Below are positions 1-7,840 of a stretch of 29,069 nucleotides of DNA, one piece after another. A program made the translations under genes and the position numbers. The DNA lies in assembly GCA_964356355.1 (NCBI GenBank), contig CAYHGX010000019.1, positions 1 through 29,069 of the forward strand, given 5' to 3'. The stretch comes from CAYHGX01 sp964356355. GTDB taxonomy: Bacteria; Patescibacteriota; Gracilibacteria; UBA1369; LOWO2-01-FULL-3. The notes below the pieces were generated by a model, which was not told the DNA's origin, did not search any database, and saw nothing but the letters and a program-made list of their open reading frames with translations. Position 1 is the first letter of the stretch. Every line of letters starts with the position of its first letter.

Positions 1-875
1 CCACCCCAGCTAAGTTTATTTCGAAGAGTTTTGTAGTAACGGTTTTGTACTCTAATGAGGAAGAAATCGCGCTTTGAACGACGAATTTTCACAATGTCTC
101 CAAATTTAAGACTTAGCATGTCCTGACCATCAATTGTTAGACTGATGTTGGCTGAATGTTCACGACGCTCGGTTTCAATTGTCACTGTTAGCTGGCGAGT
201 GTCTGGAATTATTATTGGCCTCATAGAAAGTGAACTTGGGCAAATGGGAGTAATGGTAAGACCAGCAATGGCAGGGTGAACAATTGGACCGCCTGCAGAA
301 AGAGAATGTGCAGTGGAACCGGTTGGAGTGGCCACAATTAGTCCATCTCCTTTGAAGCTCACCATGTTTCGCCCGTCGATCATTAATGACATTTTGATGA
401 GGCGAGCAAAGGCACCTTGGTTGATTACGGCTTCATTTAGAGCTAGATGTGATTCTGTTTTTTTCCCATCACGGTAAATCGTAACGCGCAAAACAGAGCG
501 ACGATCAATGGCATAATGTCCCTCAAAAATACGTTCAAGAGTTTCAATTACTTTGTCGGATGTTGTTTCAGAAAGGAAACCTAAGTTCCCCATGTTCACA
601 CCTAAAACAAGTACTTTTTTGCGAGAGAGTCGGCGGGCGGTTTTGAGCATCGTTCCATCTCCGCCCATGATTATTACCATGTCCACTTTTTTGAGTAACT
701 GTTCCTTTTTGAGGCCACCGATAGTTGAAAAATGTGGCGCAGAATTGGTGTCGAAAAACACCTCCACTTTTTGTTTTTTCAAAAACCTAACAATAGATTT
801 TAGAAGTTTAATATTTTCTACAACATTACGTTTTGTGATAATCCCTACTGTCTGAATTTGCTTTTGTGTCGGCAT
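1..875 (-). CDS. nadK: NAD kinase (C-terminal end cut by window edge)
   Basis: Phosphorylates NAD to NADP in the cytoplasm, the only known route to NADP in bacteria. Reading from the ATG at 873-875 gives 291 residues with no stop before the window edge. Family landmarks in order are GGDGT at residues 71-75 (phosphate-binding loop), the NE pair at 147-148 (substrate contact) and PTGSTAHSLSAGGP at 184-197. The visible length is close to that of a full bacterial NAD kinase, so probably only a few C-terminal residues are missing. It lies 62 bases downstream of the glycosyltransferase gene on the same strand and may share its transcript. There is no Shine-Dalgarno sequence before the ATG. The family call is secure. 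Confidence 0.95.
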   Translation of the reverse strand, partial: MPTQKQIQTVGIITKRNVVENIKLLKSIVRFLKKQKVEVFFDTNSAPHFSTIGGLKKEQLLKKVDMVIIMGGDGTMLKTARRLSRKKVLVLGVNMGNLGFLSETTSDKVIETLERIFEGHYAIDRRSVLRVTIYRDGKKTESHLALNEAVINQGAFARLIKMSLMIDGRNMVSFKGDGLIVATPTGSTAHSLSAGGPIVHPAIAGLTITPICPSSLSMRPIIIPDTRQLTVTIETERREHSANISLTIDGQDMLSLKFGDIVKIRRSKRDFFLIRVQNRYYKTLRNKLSWG

Positions 876-937
876 AAACTAGATATTATCTAATGCTATT
901 CTTCCATATGTATAGCGATGAAGGCAAACTGCAAATG

Positions 938-2050
938 TTAAAGGCTCTCTCTTCCTGTTTCCTTAATTACTTTTAAAAGTAGCTTGGCGGAATTGTTCCA
1001 GGAGAATTTCTTGGCTTGGGTTAGTCCTTTTTGACTTAGCTCCTGGGCTTTGTGGGGGTTGGTCGCGAGATAAACCATGGCATCAGAAATCTCGAGATGG
1101 CTCTCGGGATTAACGAGGATTGCGCTGTCCCCTACCACTTCTGGCAGAGAGGAAGTGTTGGAGGCAATTACTGGGCAGCCCGACTTCATTGCTTCTAATG
1201 GCGGAATTCCGAAGCCTTCATAGAGCGACGGAAAAACTAATGCCTTCGCGCAGTTGTAGAGTTTTACCAGGCTGGGACTGGATATATATCCAAGCATATG
1301 GATTTTTTTGGAAAGGTAGTTGTTGAGAATTTCCTCGTTAATCTCCTCATAATTCCAGCCCTTGCCACCAACAATAACCAAATGATAATGAGGGAATTTC
1401 TCAGTAAATAGAGCAAAAGCCCTGATAAGATTCACATAATTTTTGCGCGGTTCAAGAGTGCCCACGGCTAAGAAAAAATCTTTTGGCAGATTGGTTTGTC
1501 GCTGAAAATTGATGAGGGAAGATTTTTCCAGTGGTATAAATTCATCGCCGGCGGCACAGGGCACAACCTCAATTTTGTTATCTGGTAGCTCAAATTTTTC
1601 GAGCAGATCCCTTTTAGTATTCTGGGAAACGGTGAGAACTTTTGCAGCATTTTTGACAGCTCTTTTAAGAAAAAGTTTTTCAATTAAAGTGGCCTTTTTG
1701 TTGTGATTACTTGGAAAAAGAAAGGCGACGAGGTCGTGAACAGTGACAATTGTTTTGATTTTTCCAGGTAATATAGCGGGAATAATAAAGCTGGATGGCG
1801 CAAAAAAAATATCGACGTTTTCCTTTTGAAGATCACGAGAAACATTGTAATGCCAGATAAAGCTCCTGCCCTCGGCTATGCGCATAGTGGCGTTTTTGAA
1901 TTGATTGAAATCGTCAATTACTTTTGAAGAATAGAGTAGATACTGATTCTTTTTATCGAGCTTGAGAAGTTCTTGAACAAGATGAAAGGTATACCAGCCC
2001 TTGCCTGTTCTCTCTCCTCCTGCCGTTCGGATGTCGATTGCAATTTTCAT
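938..2050 (-). CDS. Glycosyltransferase family 4 (GT-B fold)
   Basis: A 370-residue retaining glycosyltransferase, predicted to move a sugar from an activated donor onto a glycan or lipid acceptor at the cytoplasmic face of the membrane. The N-terminus MKIAIDIRTAGGERTGKGWY is the usual first strand and glycine loop of the acceptor domain. Near residues 195-225 comes the interdomain segment (VGTLEPRKNYVNLIRAF). The donor site follows as SLYEGFGIPPLEAMKSGCPV, the E-x7-E motif of GT4 enzymes, and then PEVVGDSA. No membrane segment is seen. The acceptor and donor cannot be read from sequence; surface polysaccharide or protein glycosylation are the usual roles. It is divergent from the membrane-protein gene at 2102 and upstream of nadK. 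Confidence 0.9.
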   Translation of the reverse strand: MKIAIDIRTAGGERTGKGWYTFHLVQELLKLDKKNQYLLYSSKVIDDFNQFKNATMRIAEGRSFIWHYNVSRDLQKENVDIFFAPSSFIIPAILPGKIKTIVTVHDLVAFLFPSNHNKKATLIEKLFLKRAVKNAAKVLTVSQNTKRDLLEKFELPDNKIEVVPCAAGDEFIPLEKSSLINFQRQTNLPKDFFLAVGTLEPRKNYVNLIRAFALFTEKFPHYHLVIVGGKGWNYEEINEEILNNYLSKKIHMLGYISSPSLVKLYNCAKALVFPSLYEGFGIPPLEAMKSGCPVIASNTSSLPEVVGDSAILVNPESHLEISDAMVYLATNPHKAQELSQKGLTQAKKFSWNNSAKLLLKVIKETGRESL

Positions 2051-2089
2051 GGCTACATTTTGCTTAAAAACGGGGATCTTTACAATTGG

Positions 2090-2095
2090 TATAAT
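2090..2095 (+). promoter_or_regulatory. -10 box upstream of the 2102 gene
   Basis: A perfect TATAAT lies in the 51-base gap between the divergent glycosyltransferase and membrane-protein genes. Seven bases downstream is the ATG at 2102, so transcription would start at or beside that codon. The message would then be leaderless, or would use the next ATG at 2114 after a leader of about 12 bases. No convincing -35 box is seen at 16-18 bases. Confidence 0.4.
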
Positions 2096-2101
2096 TTGGC
2101 T

Positions 2102-2698
2102 ATGCTAAGAGAGATGAATATCTTGAATAAATTTCGTGGGTTGGCGCTGAGTGAGCAGGTTGTTTTGATAGGCTCATTTCTGAGTATGTTAGCGGTGTTA
2201 TTCCCATGGTACAGCGATACGGATCAGTTTAAAACAGGTACAACATTTTTAGGTATAACTGGACCACTTTATCTTTCTGGACTACTTGTTTTACTAAGTA
2301 GTGCAATGTGTTTCACCACTATTGTGATGAAAATGAGAGGAAATACGTCGTTGCCAATAAAGGAAAGTCATTTATTTATTGGGGGGAGCGTGTTGTCACT
2401 TTTGATGGTAGTGATGGCTGCATCAGTCTATTTTCATCCTAAATTTGGCATAAACTTGGCGAATAAGCAGTCGGGGGCTGGTATGGTGATGGCTGCAATT
2501 GGAGGAATAGCCGTTTTGGCCGGTGGAATTCTTGCAAGTAGAAAAATAGCTTCCACTAGATCCATTCTTGAGATACATTCTGAACACCTTGCAGAGATAG
2601 ACAGCACTCCAAGAGAGAGCTCAGGATTAACTCCGACAATGACAATAGAAGAGGCTCAGAAAATGGCAAATTCCCATGATGAATTAAATTACAGATGA
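2102..2698 (+). CDS. Predicted four-helix membrane protein, unknown function
   Basis: About 198 residues. Four hydrophobic stretches can be seen: around VVLIGSFLSMLAVLFPWY, LYLSGLLVLLSSAMCF, LFIGGSVLSLLMVVMAASVY and MVMAAIGGIAVLAGGIL. A polar cytoplasmic-type tail of about 45 residues rich in E, S and T follows. The frame is open further upstream to 1973, but that part overlaps the glycosyltransferase on the other strand and precedes the -10 box, so the start is placed at 2102, with 2114 (MNILNKF) equally possible. Its TGA stop overlaps the ATG of the zinc-ribbon gene (ATGA), so the two are probably translationally coupled. The family is not recognised. Confidence 0.7.
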   Translation: MLREMNILNKFRGLALSEQVVLIGSFLSMLAVLFPWYSDTDQFKTGTTFLGITGPLYLSGLLVLLSSAMCFTTIVMKMRGNTSLPIKESHLFIGGSVLSLLMVVMAASVYFHPKFGINLANKQSGAGMVMAAIGGIAVLAGGILASRKIASTRSILEIHSEHLAEIDSTPRESSGLTPTMTIEEAQKMANSHDELNYR

Positions 2699-2961
2699 AC
2701 CAAGTAGCACCTCCACAGGAAGAAAAAAGCGCGATTGTCTTTTATTGTAAAGATTGTTCTGAGCTTGTTGAAACAGAACGCTGCGGCAGAAAATATGTTT
2801 ATCGCTGCAAAAAATGTGGAACGAAAAATGTAGCCTTTGGTACCAAAAAGAGTATCTATGGTTTTTTCAAGATAGATGAAAAGGCGGAGAAACGGGAAGA
2901 AAATGCAGAGGTAAAGCCAGAAGCTGAGGCTCAGGCAGAGGCCGCTCAGGGGAAAAAATAA
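2695..2961 (+). CDS. Small zinc-ribbon protein with charged Ala/Glu-rich tail
   Basis: An 88-residue protein with two CxxC knuckles, CKDC at residues 18-21 and CKKC at 38-41, spaced as in a rubredoxin-like zinc ribbon. Residues 62-88 form a low-complexity tail of E, A and K. There is no signal peptide or membrane segment. It starts inside the stop codon of the upstream membrane-protein gene, which indicates a shared transcript and perhaps a shared role. Zinc ribbons of this size bind nucleic acid or protein partners, but nothing here shows which. Function unknown. Confidence 0.7.
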   Translation: MNQVAPPQEEKSAIVFYCKDCSELVETERCGRKYVYRCKKCGTKNVAFGTKKSIYGFFKIDEKAEKREENAEVKPEAEAQAEAAQGKK

Positions 2962-3081
2962 GATTAAGAAATATTTTGGATAACTTTGCTATCGCTTTGT
3001 TTCTTTTTTTTAGGATTTTTTAATAAATGGAGGGTATAAGAGGCTTATGAAAGCGCTTTTCAGTGATTATATAAAAACCCA

Positions 3082-3110
3082 TTGACGGTGAGTGCGCACT
3101 CACCTATACT
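3082..3110 (+). promoter_or_regulatory. recA promoter
   Basis: TTGACG at 3082-3087 and TATACT at 3105-3110 are separated by exactly 17 bases, a near-consensus housekeeping promoter. The expected start of transcription near 3117 leaves a leader of about 22 bases before the recA ATG at 3139. The same TTG could be misread as an alternative start codon that would lengthen RecA by 19 residues. The promoter reading explains it better. Confidence 0.8.
3087..3104. promoter_or_regulatory. 18-bp perfect palindrome in the recA promoter spacer; probable operator
   Basis: GGTGAGTGCGCACTCACC is a perfect inverted repeat centred between 3095 and 3096, filling the space between the -35 and -10 boxes. A dimeric repressor bound here would block RNA polymerase. 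By position this is where a LexA-type SOS box is expected. The sequence does not match the E. coli (CTGT-N8-ACAG), Bacillus (GAAC-N4-GTTC) or alphaproteobacterial (GTTC-N7-GTTC) boxes. A second short palindrome, AAAGCGCTTT, lies about 30 bases upstream of the -35 box. Confidence 0.65.
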
Positions 3111-3138
3111 TGGATCAAATCAAATAACACATAAAAAT

Positions 3139-4197
3139 ATGGATGCAAAAAGTGAAAAAAGTAAGGCGATTGAATTGGCCATTGCTCAAATTGAAAAAAA
3201 CTTTGGTAGTGGTGCAGTAATGAAAATGGGAGAGCTTGGTAAAATTCCAATCGAAACAATTTCTACTGGATCTATTTCATTAGACGTAGCCCTTGGAGGT
3301 GGAGTTCCACGTGGACGTATAGTAGAAATCTTTGGGCCAGAAAGTTCTGGTAAGACAACTCTTAGCTTACATATTTTGGCAGAGGCCCAGAAAAAAGGTG
3401 GAACCGTTGCCTTTATAGATGCAGAGCATGCACTAGATCCTGAGTATGCAAAAAGAATTGGTGTAAATATTGATGAACTGATTCTTTCGCAGCCAGATAG
3501 TGGTGAACAGGCGCTGGAAATAGTAGAAACATTGGTAAGAAGTAATGGGCTTGATGTCATAGTCGTAGATAGTGTGGCTGCCCTTACGCCACGTGCCGAA
3601 ATTGATGGAGAGATGGGAGATTCACATATGGGCCTACAGGCAAGATTGATGAGTCAGGCACTGAGAAAGTTAACAGCTGTTGTTTCTAAAACTAAAACAA
3701 CTGTGATTTTCCTTAATCAGTTGCGTATGAAAATTGGTGTGATGTTTGGAAATCCAGAGACCACTACAGGTGGACAGGCGTTGAAATTTTACTCTTCAGT
3801 GCGTATGGATATTCGTGCAACCGGTAAGATTGAGGATGCAGGGGATGTAGAGAAGGAGCTTGTGGGAAATAGGGTCAAAGTGAAAATTATTAAAAACAAG
3901 ATGGCTCCTCCATTTAAAATCGCGGAGTTCGACATTATGTACAATAAAGGAATTTCCTTTGAAGGAGACCTCCTGGATGTTGCAACAAAGTACAATATAA
4001 CTCGTAAGGCTGGTGCCTTTTATAGCTATGGAGACACCAAGTTAGGCCAAGGGAGAGAAAATGCGAAGGCCTTCCTAATGGGTGATGAAAAGATGACTAA
4101 GCAGATTGAAAAGGATGTAAAAACTTTACTTTATGGCACACCTAAAGAGATGGAAAAGGTTGTAGCTAAACTCCCTGCAAATGCAAAAGAATTATAG
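3139..4197 (+). CDS. recA: Recombinase RecA
   Basis: Forms ATP-dependent filaments on single-stranded DNA for strand exchange and, where a LexA system exists, triggers repressor self-cleavage. The 352-residue protein from ATG 3139 is of standard length. It shows the Walker A motif GPESSGKTT at about 66-74, FIDAEHALDPEYA, the Walker B strand VIVVDSVAALTPRAEIDGEMGD, loop 1 (GDSHMGLQARLMSQ) and loop 2 (NQLRMKIGVMFGNPETTTGG). The longer TTG-initiated version is rejected because that TTG is the -35 box. recX starts inside its last codons. No Shine-Dalgarno site precedes the ATG. It is a strong phylogenetic marker for placing the organism. Confidence 0.98.
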   Translation: MDAKSEKSKAIELAIAQIEKNFGSGAVMKMGELGKIPIETISTGSISLDVALGGGVPRGRIVEIFGPESSGKTTLSLHILAEAQKKGGTVAFIDAEHALDPEYAKRIGVNIDELILSQPDSGEQALEIVETLVRSNGLDVIVVDSVAALTPRAEIDGEMGDSHMGLQARLMSQALRKLTAVVSKTKTTVIFLNQLRMKIGVMFGNPETTTGGQALKFYSSVRMDIRATGKIEDAGDVEKELVGNRVKVKIIKNKMAPPFKIAEFDIMYNKGISFEGDLLDVATKYNITRKAGAFYSYGDTKLGQGRENAKAFLMGDEKMTKQIEKDVKTLLYGTPKEMEKVVAKLPANAKEL

Positions 4198-4717
4198 TTC
4201 ACTGATGGACTATGCTTTAAGAATCATCTCCAAGAAGCGCTACACAGTTAGTGAAATGCGCAAAAAGCTTGGAGGATTCTTAAAGCGAAGCCAAGAGAAA
4301 GATGAAGGTGGGGATAGTAGCCAGGGGCCGGGCGAGCGCAGCGAGCCCGGCGGGTTGGCCGAAGATATAATTGATAGGCTGATTGAGTTGAATTACCTGA
4401 ACGATCTTGATTATGCCAAAAATTATATTTCTGATAGGGCCCGTTTTAGGCCTAGGGGGAAAATGCTGATAAAAAGAGAACTTATGGCACGTGGTATAGG
4501 GAAGGAAGAGTTACAAAATGCTCTTTCAGACGATGGAGAAGGCTACGATGAGGTCGCTGGTGCGGAAGAATTGATTAGGCGCCGTGAGCGGGCCTGGAGT
4601 GGCCTAGAACTAAAGGTGAAGAAAGAGAAGGCCTATAGGTTCCTGCAGTCGAAAGGCTTTGCTCGAGATACTATTTACAAGGTATTAAGATCCTGTTACA
4701 ATCGAATTACTGAGTAG
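4181..4717 (+). CDS. recX: RecA regulator RecX
   Basis: RecX caps and destabilises RecA filaments. The 178-residue product has the family's three-helix repeats, opening with YALRIISKKRYTVSEMRKKL, a middle repeat around DIIDRLIELNYLNDLDYAKNYI and RFRPRGKMLIKRELMARGI, and a last repeat ending KAYRFLQSKGFARDTIYKVL. Its start overlaps the end of recA by 17 bases, so it is co-transcribed and probably coupled; an ATG at 4205 (MDYALRI) is a possible alternative. Residues 43-58 are a Gly/Ser/Glu insert encoded by a GC-rich hairpin between repeats 1 and 2, which looks acquired and probably sits in a surface loop. Confidence 0.9.
   Translation: MQKNYSSLMDYALRIISKKRYTVSEMRKKLGGFLKRSQEKDEGGDSSQGPGERSEPGGLAEDIIDRLIELNYLNDLDYAKNYISDRARFRPRGKMLIKRELMARGIGKEELQNALSDDGEGYDEVAGAEELIRRRERAWSGLELKVKKEKAYRFLQSKGFARDTIYKVLRSCYNRITE
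4327..4351. repeat. GC-rich palindromic mini-element inside recX
   Basis: GCCGGGC at 4327-4333 and GCCCGGC at 4345-4351 flank an 11-base loop (GAGCGCAGCGA). The block is far richer in G+C than the gene around it and encodes the low-complexity peptide GPGERSEPGG without shifting the frame. The GCGAGCGC core recurs as its complement, GCGCTCGC, twice in the dprA-purM spacer (about 8876-8900). It looks like a small mobile or REP-like palindrome. Confidence 0.55.
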
Positions 4718-4771
4718 GATCTTAATTACAAGATGCTGCTTTTTCGCTTTTTATCTTTAAATCATAGTCAC

Positions 4772-6019
4772 ATGCAATCACATTTCATAGCTGCTATTAA
4801 TCAGCTCTGCGACGAAAAAAATATTTCAAAAGATACTGTTGTTGATACCATTAAAGCCGCCTTGAAGGCTGCCTATAAAAAGGACTATGGCACAAGAGAA
4901 CAGAATATCGATGTAGACCTAGATGAAAATTCAGGGCTTGCGACCGTATACCTGGTTAAGATGGTAGTTGAGGAAGTTACAGATGAGGAACTGGAAATTA
5001 CTGAAGCTGATGCTAAAAAGTATGACAAAAAGGTTAAGGTTGGAGGAGAGATTAGAATTGACGTAACACCTACAAATTATGGTCGTATCGCTGCACAGGC
5101 TGCAAAGCAGGTGATCATCCAGAGAATTCAGGAGGCGGAAAGAGATGTGATGTATGACATGTTCAAAGGTCGTGAAAATGAACTCATTAACGCGGTAGTT
5201 CATCGAGTAGATGGCAATAATGTTTATCTAAATTTGGATGATAAAATTACGACAAATTTGCCTCCAGATAAGCAAATTAAAGGTGAGAAATATTATTCTG
5301 GTCAAAGAATTAAATTGTATCTTGATAAGGTAATTAAAACTACAAAGGGACCTGAGCTATTAATTTCTCGTACACATCCAAATTTGGTTAGGAAATTAAT
5401 GGAGCTAGAAATTCCAGAAATCAAATCTAGTTTAGTTGAGATTAAGGCTATTTCTCGTGATCCTGGGGTACGTTGCAAAGTAGCTGTGTTTTCAAATGAT
5501 GATAAAATTGATCCAATTGGGTCATGCGTTGGGCAAAAGGGTGTTCGTGTTCAAAACGTCATGGATGAGCTTAATGGAGAAAGAATTGATATAATTCAGT
5601 GGTCTGAAAACATGGAGGACTATATAAAAACAGCACTAGCTCCTGCTAAAACATCTGTAATAAAACTTTCTTCCAATGAAAAGAGAGCCAAGGTTTATGT
5701 GCAGTCTGATCAGAGGCCACTGGCCATTGGTAAACAGGGTCAAAATGTAAGATTGGCTTCCCTTCTTACTGGCTGGGAAATTGACATCCTAGACATTAGC
5801 GATTTCGAGGGATCCACTCCTAAGGAAAGCGCTAAAGTGGAGGCGACAACGGTGGATGATCTTGGAATTGCCCCTGAACTAGCTGAAAAGCTTAAAGAGG
5901 CTAATCTAACACTAACAGAGCAATTAAAGGGTCTTACAGCCAAGGATTTGATGGAGGTTGATGGCATTGACGAAGAGGGAGCGAAGGAAATCGCAGCTGC
6001 GGTGAAGAAGGCTAAATAG
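4772..6019 (+). CDS. nusA: Transcription termination/antitermination factor NusA
   Basis: Binds RNA polymerase and nascent RNA to modulate pausing, termination and antitermination. From ATG 4772 (MQSHFIAAINQLCDEKNIS) it is 415 residues. The order is the N-terminal polymerase-binding domain (to about residue 120), an S1 domain (about 125-190), two KH domains with DPIGSCVGQKGVRVQ and AIGKQGQNVRLAS, and a helix-hairpin-helix tail (DLMEVDGIDEEGAKEI). An ATG at 4733 would add 13 residues (MLLFRFLSLNHSH) that do not fit the family. It follows recX by 54 bases, and a rho-independent terminator follows its stop. Its usual partners rimP, ylxR and infB are absent here. Confidence 0.95.
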   Translation: MQSHFIAAINQLCDEKNISKDTVVDTIKAALKAAYKKDYGTREQNIDVDLDENSGLATVYLVKMVVEEVTDEELEITEADAKKYDKKVKVGGEIRIDVTPTNYGRIAAQAAKQVIIQRIQEAERDVMYDMFKGRENELINAVVHRVDGNNVYLNLDDKITTNLPPDKQIKGEKYYSGQRIKLYLDKVIKTTKGPELLISRTHPNLVRKLMELEIPEIKSSLVEIKAISRDPGVRCKVAVFSNDDKIDPIGSCVGQKGVRVQNVMDELNGERIDIIQWSENMEDYIKTALAPAKTSVIKLSSNEKRAKVYVQSDQRPLAIGKQGQNVRLASLLTGWEIDILDISDFEGSTPKESAKVEATTVDDLGIAPELAEKLKEANLTLTEQLKGLTAKDLMEVDGIDEEGAKEIAAAVKKAK

Positions 6020-6037
6020 TCGTTTCTACATAGAAGG

Positions 6038-6070
6038 AGAGTCCTAAATTTAGGTTTGGGACTCTTTTTT
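6038..6070 (+). terminator. Rho-independent terminator after nusA
   Basis: AGAGTCC at 6038-6044 pairs with GGACTCT at 6059-6065, followed by a run of six T to 6070. The loop contains a second small palindrome, CCTAAATTTAGG. It closes the recA-recX-nusA unit. Confidence 0.85.
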
Positions 6071-6102
6071 AATATTCTCTCTCATTTGGGAGATTGTTTA
6101 GG

Positions 6103-6131
6103 TTTATTTTTTGGCTCATTTCTGCTATAAT
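6103..6131 (+). promoter_or_regulatory. Probable pilB promoter
   Basis: A perfect TATAAT at 6126-6131 is preceded at 17 bases by a weak -35 box, TTTATT (6103-6108). Transcription near 6138 would give a leader of about 14 bases before the pilB ATG at 6152. That is too short and has the wrong sequence for a Shine-Dalgarno site. Confidence 0.5.
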
Positions 6132-6151
6132 ACTTAGATATATTTGAATTT

Positions 6152-7840
6152 ATGGACGACCAAACAAATAGCGGAAAAACTGAGGTGAGAATTAACCCAA
6201 GTCAGCAAACAGGTGAAAACTTGGGGCAGATTAATCGCGACCTGGAGGAAATGTCTGCATTAAGGCATGCACACGACCTTGGACTGCCATATGTGGATAT
6301 CTCTAAAACCCCTTTGAATCCTGATTTCCTGAAAATCATGGAGATAGAGGAGGCAAAAAAGCTTGCCATGGTGCCGTTTTTTAAAGTTGGAAAGAAAATA
6401 AGAGTGGCAGTGGCTGATCCAGAAAATGCTAGTACCAAAGAGGCATTGAAGAAATTGGAGATTGAAGGTTATGAAGTCAGTTTGAATTTGGCTTCTGCTA
6501 AAGGAATTGCTGATGCCCTTGAGGTTTACCAGAAATCGATGCAGTATAAAAAGATCGAAATAGTGGATACCATCGAGGAAAAATCGCTTAAAACTTATGA
6601 AAAAGAGATAGCCGGACTAAAGGATTTACCCGAGAAAATAAAGCAGGTTACTACGGAAGAGGCGTTGAATTTAATCAATCTAGGAGCCATAAAAACCGGT
6701 GCTTCAGATTTGCATTACGAGCCAACTGAGAAGGTTGTAAATGTGAGATTTAGAATTGATGGACTATTGCACAAGGTATTTGAAATTGATTTGGCAACTT
6801 ATAAAAATTTGCTAACGCAGGTTAAATATGAGAGCAAAATGAAGCTAAATGTGGTAACTGTGCCACAGGATGGCAGGTATGATTTTCACATGAATGAGGA
6901 TCGAATTGCGGTACGTGTTTCCTCTATTCCAACGCCATATGGTGAGTCGCTGGTTTGTAGGTACTTGATTAGCGGGGAAAAGCCCATGACTTTTGAGGAA
7001 CTTGGATTTCAGGGACTTGCACTGGAAAAACTAAAAGAAGCCACGGATATTTCACATGGCATGATATTGGTTACAGGGCCTACGGGAAGCGGAAAAACGA
7101 CTACATTGTATGCGTTATTGAATGTAATGAATTCACCTGAGAGTAAGATCATTACTTTGGAGGATCCAGTGGAATACAGTGTAGAGGGTGTAACTCAAAG
7201 CCAGATTGATGAAAAACGTGGCTATGATTTTGCGTCAGGCCTACGTGCAATTCTACGCCAAGATCCAGACATTGTGATGCTGGGGGAAATCCGTGATCTA
7301 GAAACAGCTCAGACGGCCGCTCAGGCCTCTTTAACAGGACATGTATTGTTGAGTACTTTGCATACAAATAGTGCGATTGAATCGATTCCTCGCTTGATAA
7401 ATATGGGGCTTCCAGCATTTATGGTGGCGCCGGCGATGGATACGATTATTGCGCAGAGATTGGTGAGAAAAGTTTGTAGTGCGTGTGCAACAAAAAAGCC
7501 TATTTCTGAATCCGAGAAAAAAGAATTCAATGAGGTAGTAGAAACAGTGAAGAGTGTCAGTAAAAATGCTGAATTAGCTGTGCCGGAAAATCTTCCAGAG
7601 GCGAAAGGCTGCGATGTATGCAGTCAGACTGGATATAAGGGACGACTCGTAGTGCATGAAGTGGTGAAAATTAGCGATAAAATAAAGGAGGCGATTTTGA
7701 ATGGAGAGGCAACAGATAAACTTTTTGAACTGGCTCGAAACGAGGGCATGTTAACAATGAGAGAGGATGGATTTTTAAAGGTAACGCAGGGCCTTACAAC
7801 TCTTGAAGAGGTATATAGAGTCACCAATATTGAAAAGTAG
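6152..7840 (+). CDS. pilB: Type IV pilus assembly ATPase PilB/GspE family
   Basis: Hexameric cytoplasmic ATPase that drives pilus extension or pseudopilus assembly. At 562 residues it has the usual length. An N-terminal MshEN-type domain (about 35-140) starts near LGLPYVDISKTPLNPDFL. The ATPase core follows: Walker A GPTGSGKTTT near residue 310, Asp box, Walker B DIVMLGEIRD, and His box LLSTLHTNSA. A zinc-binding pair, CSAC (about 445) and CDVC (about 488), marks the PilB/GspE branch rather than the retraction ATPase PilT. No other pilus gene is in the window. It ends against the stop codon of dprA; both products are used in DNA uptake in naturally competent bacteria. Confidence 0.92.
   Translation: MDDQTNSGKTEVRINPSQQTGENLGQINRDLEEMSALRHAHDLGLPYVDISKTPLNPDFLKIMEIEEAKKLAMVPFFKVGKKIRVAVADPENASTKEALKKLEIEGYEVSLNLASAKGIADALEVYQKSMQYKKIEIVDTIEEKSLKTYEKEIAGLKDLPEKIKQVTTEEALNLINLGAIKTGASDLHYEPTEKVVNVRFRIDGLLHKVFEIDLATYKNLLTQVKYESKMKLNVVTVPQDGRYDFHMNEDRIAVRVSSIPTPYGESLVCRYLISGEKPMTFEELGFQGLALEKLKEATDISHGMILVTGPTGSGKTTTLYALLNVMNSPESKIITLEDPVEYSVEGVTQSQIDEKRGYDFASGLRAILRQDPDIVMLGEIRDLETAQTAAQASLTGHVLLSTLHTNSAIESIPRLINMGLPAFMVAPAMDTIIAQRLVRKVCSACATKKPISESEKKEFNEVVETVKSVSKNAELAVPENLPEAKGCDVCSQTGYKGRLVVHEVVKISDKIKEAILNGEATDKLFELARNEGMLTMREDGFLKVTQGLTTLEEVYRVTNIEK

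Noticed and set aside
553..855. Plus-strand open frame at the left edge
   Set aside because: It lies antisense to the well-conserved NAD kinase and has no recognisable protein features.
3082..3138. RecA extended to a TTG start (19 more residues)
   Set aside because: This TTG is the -35 box, the extra residues would be encoded by the promoter and operator, and standard RecA length fits ATG 3139.
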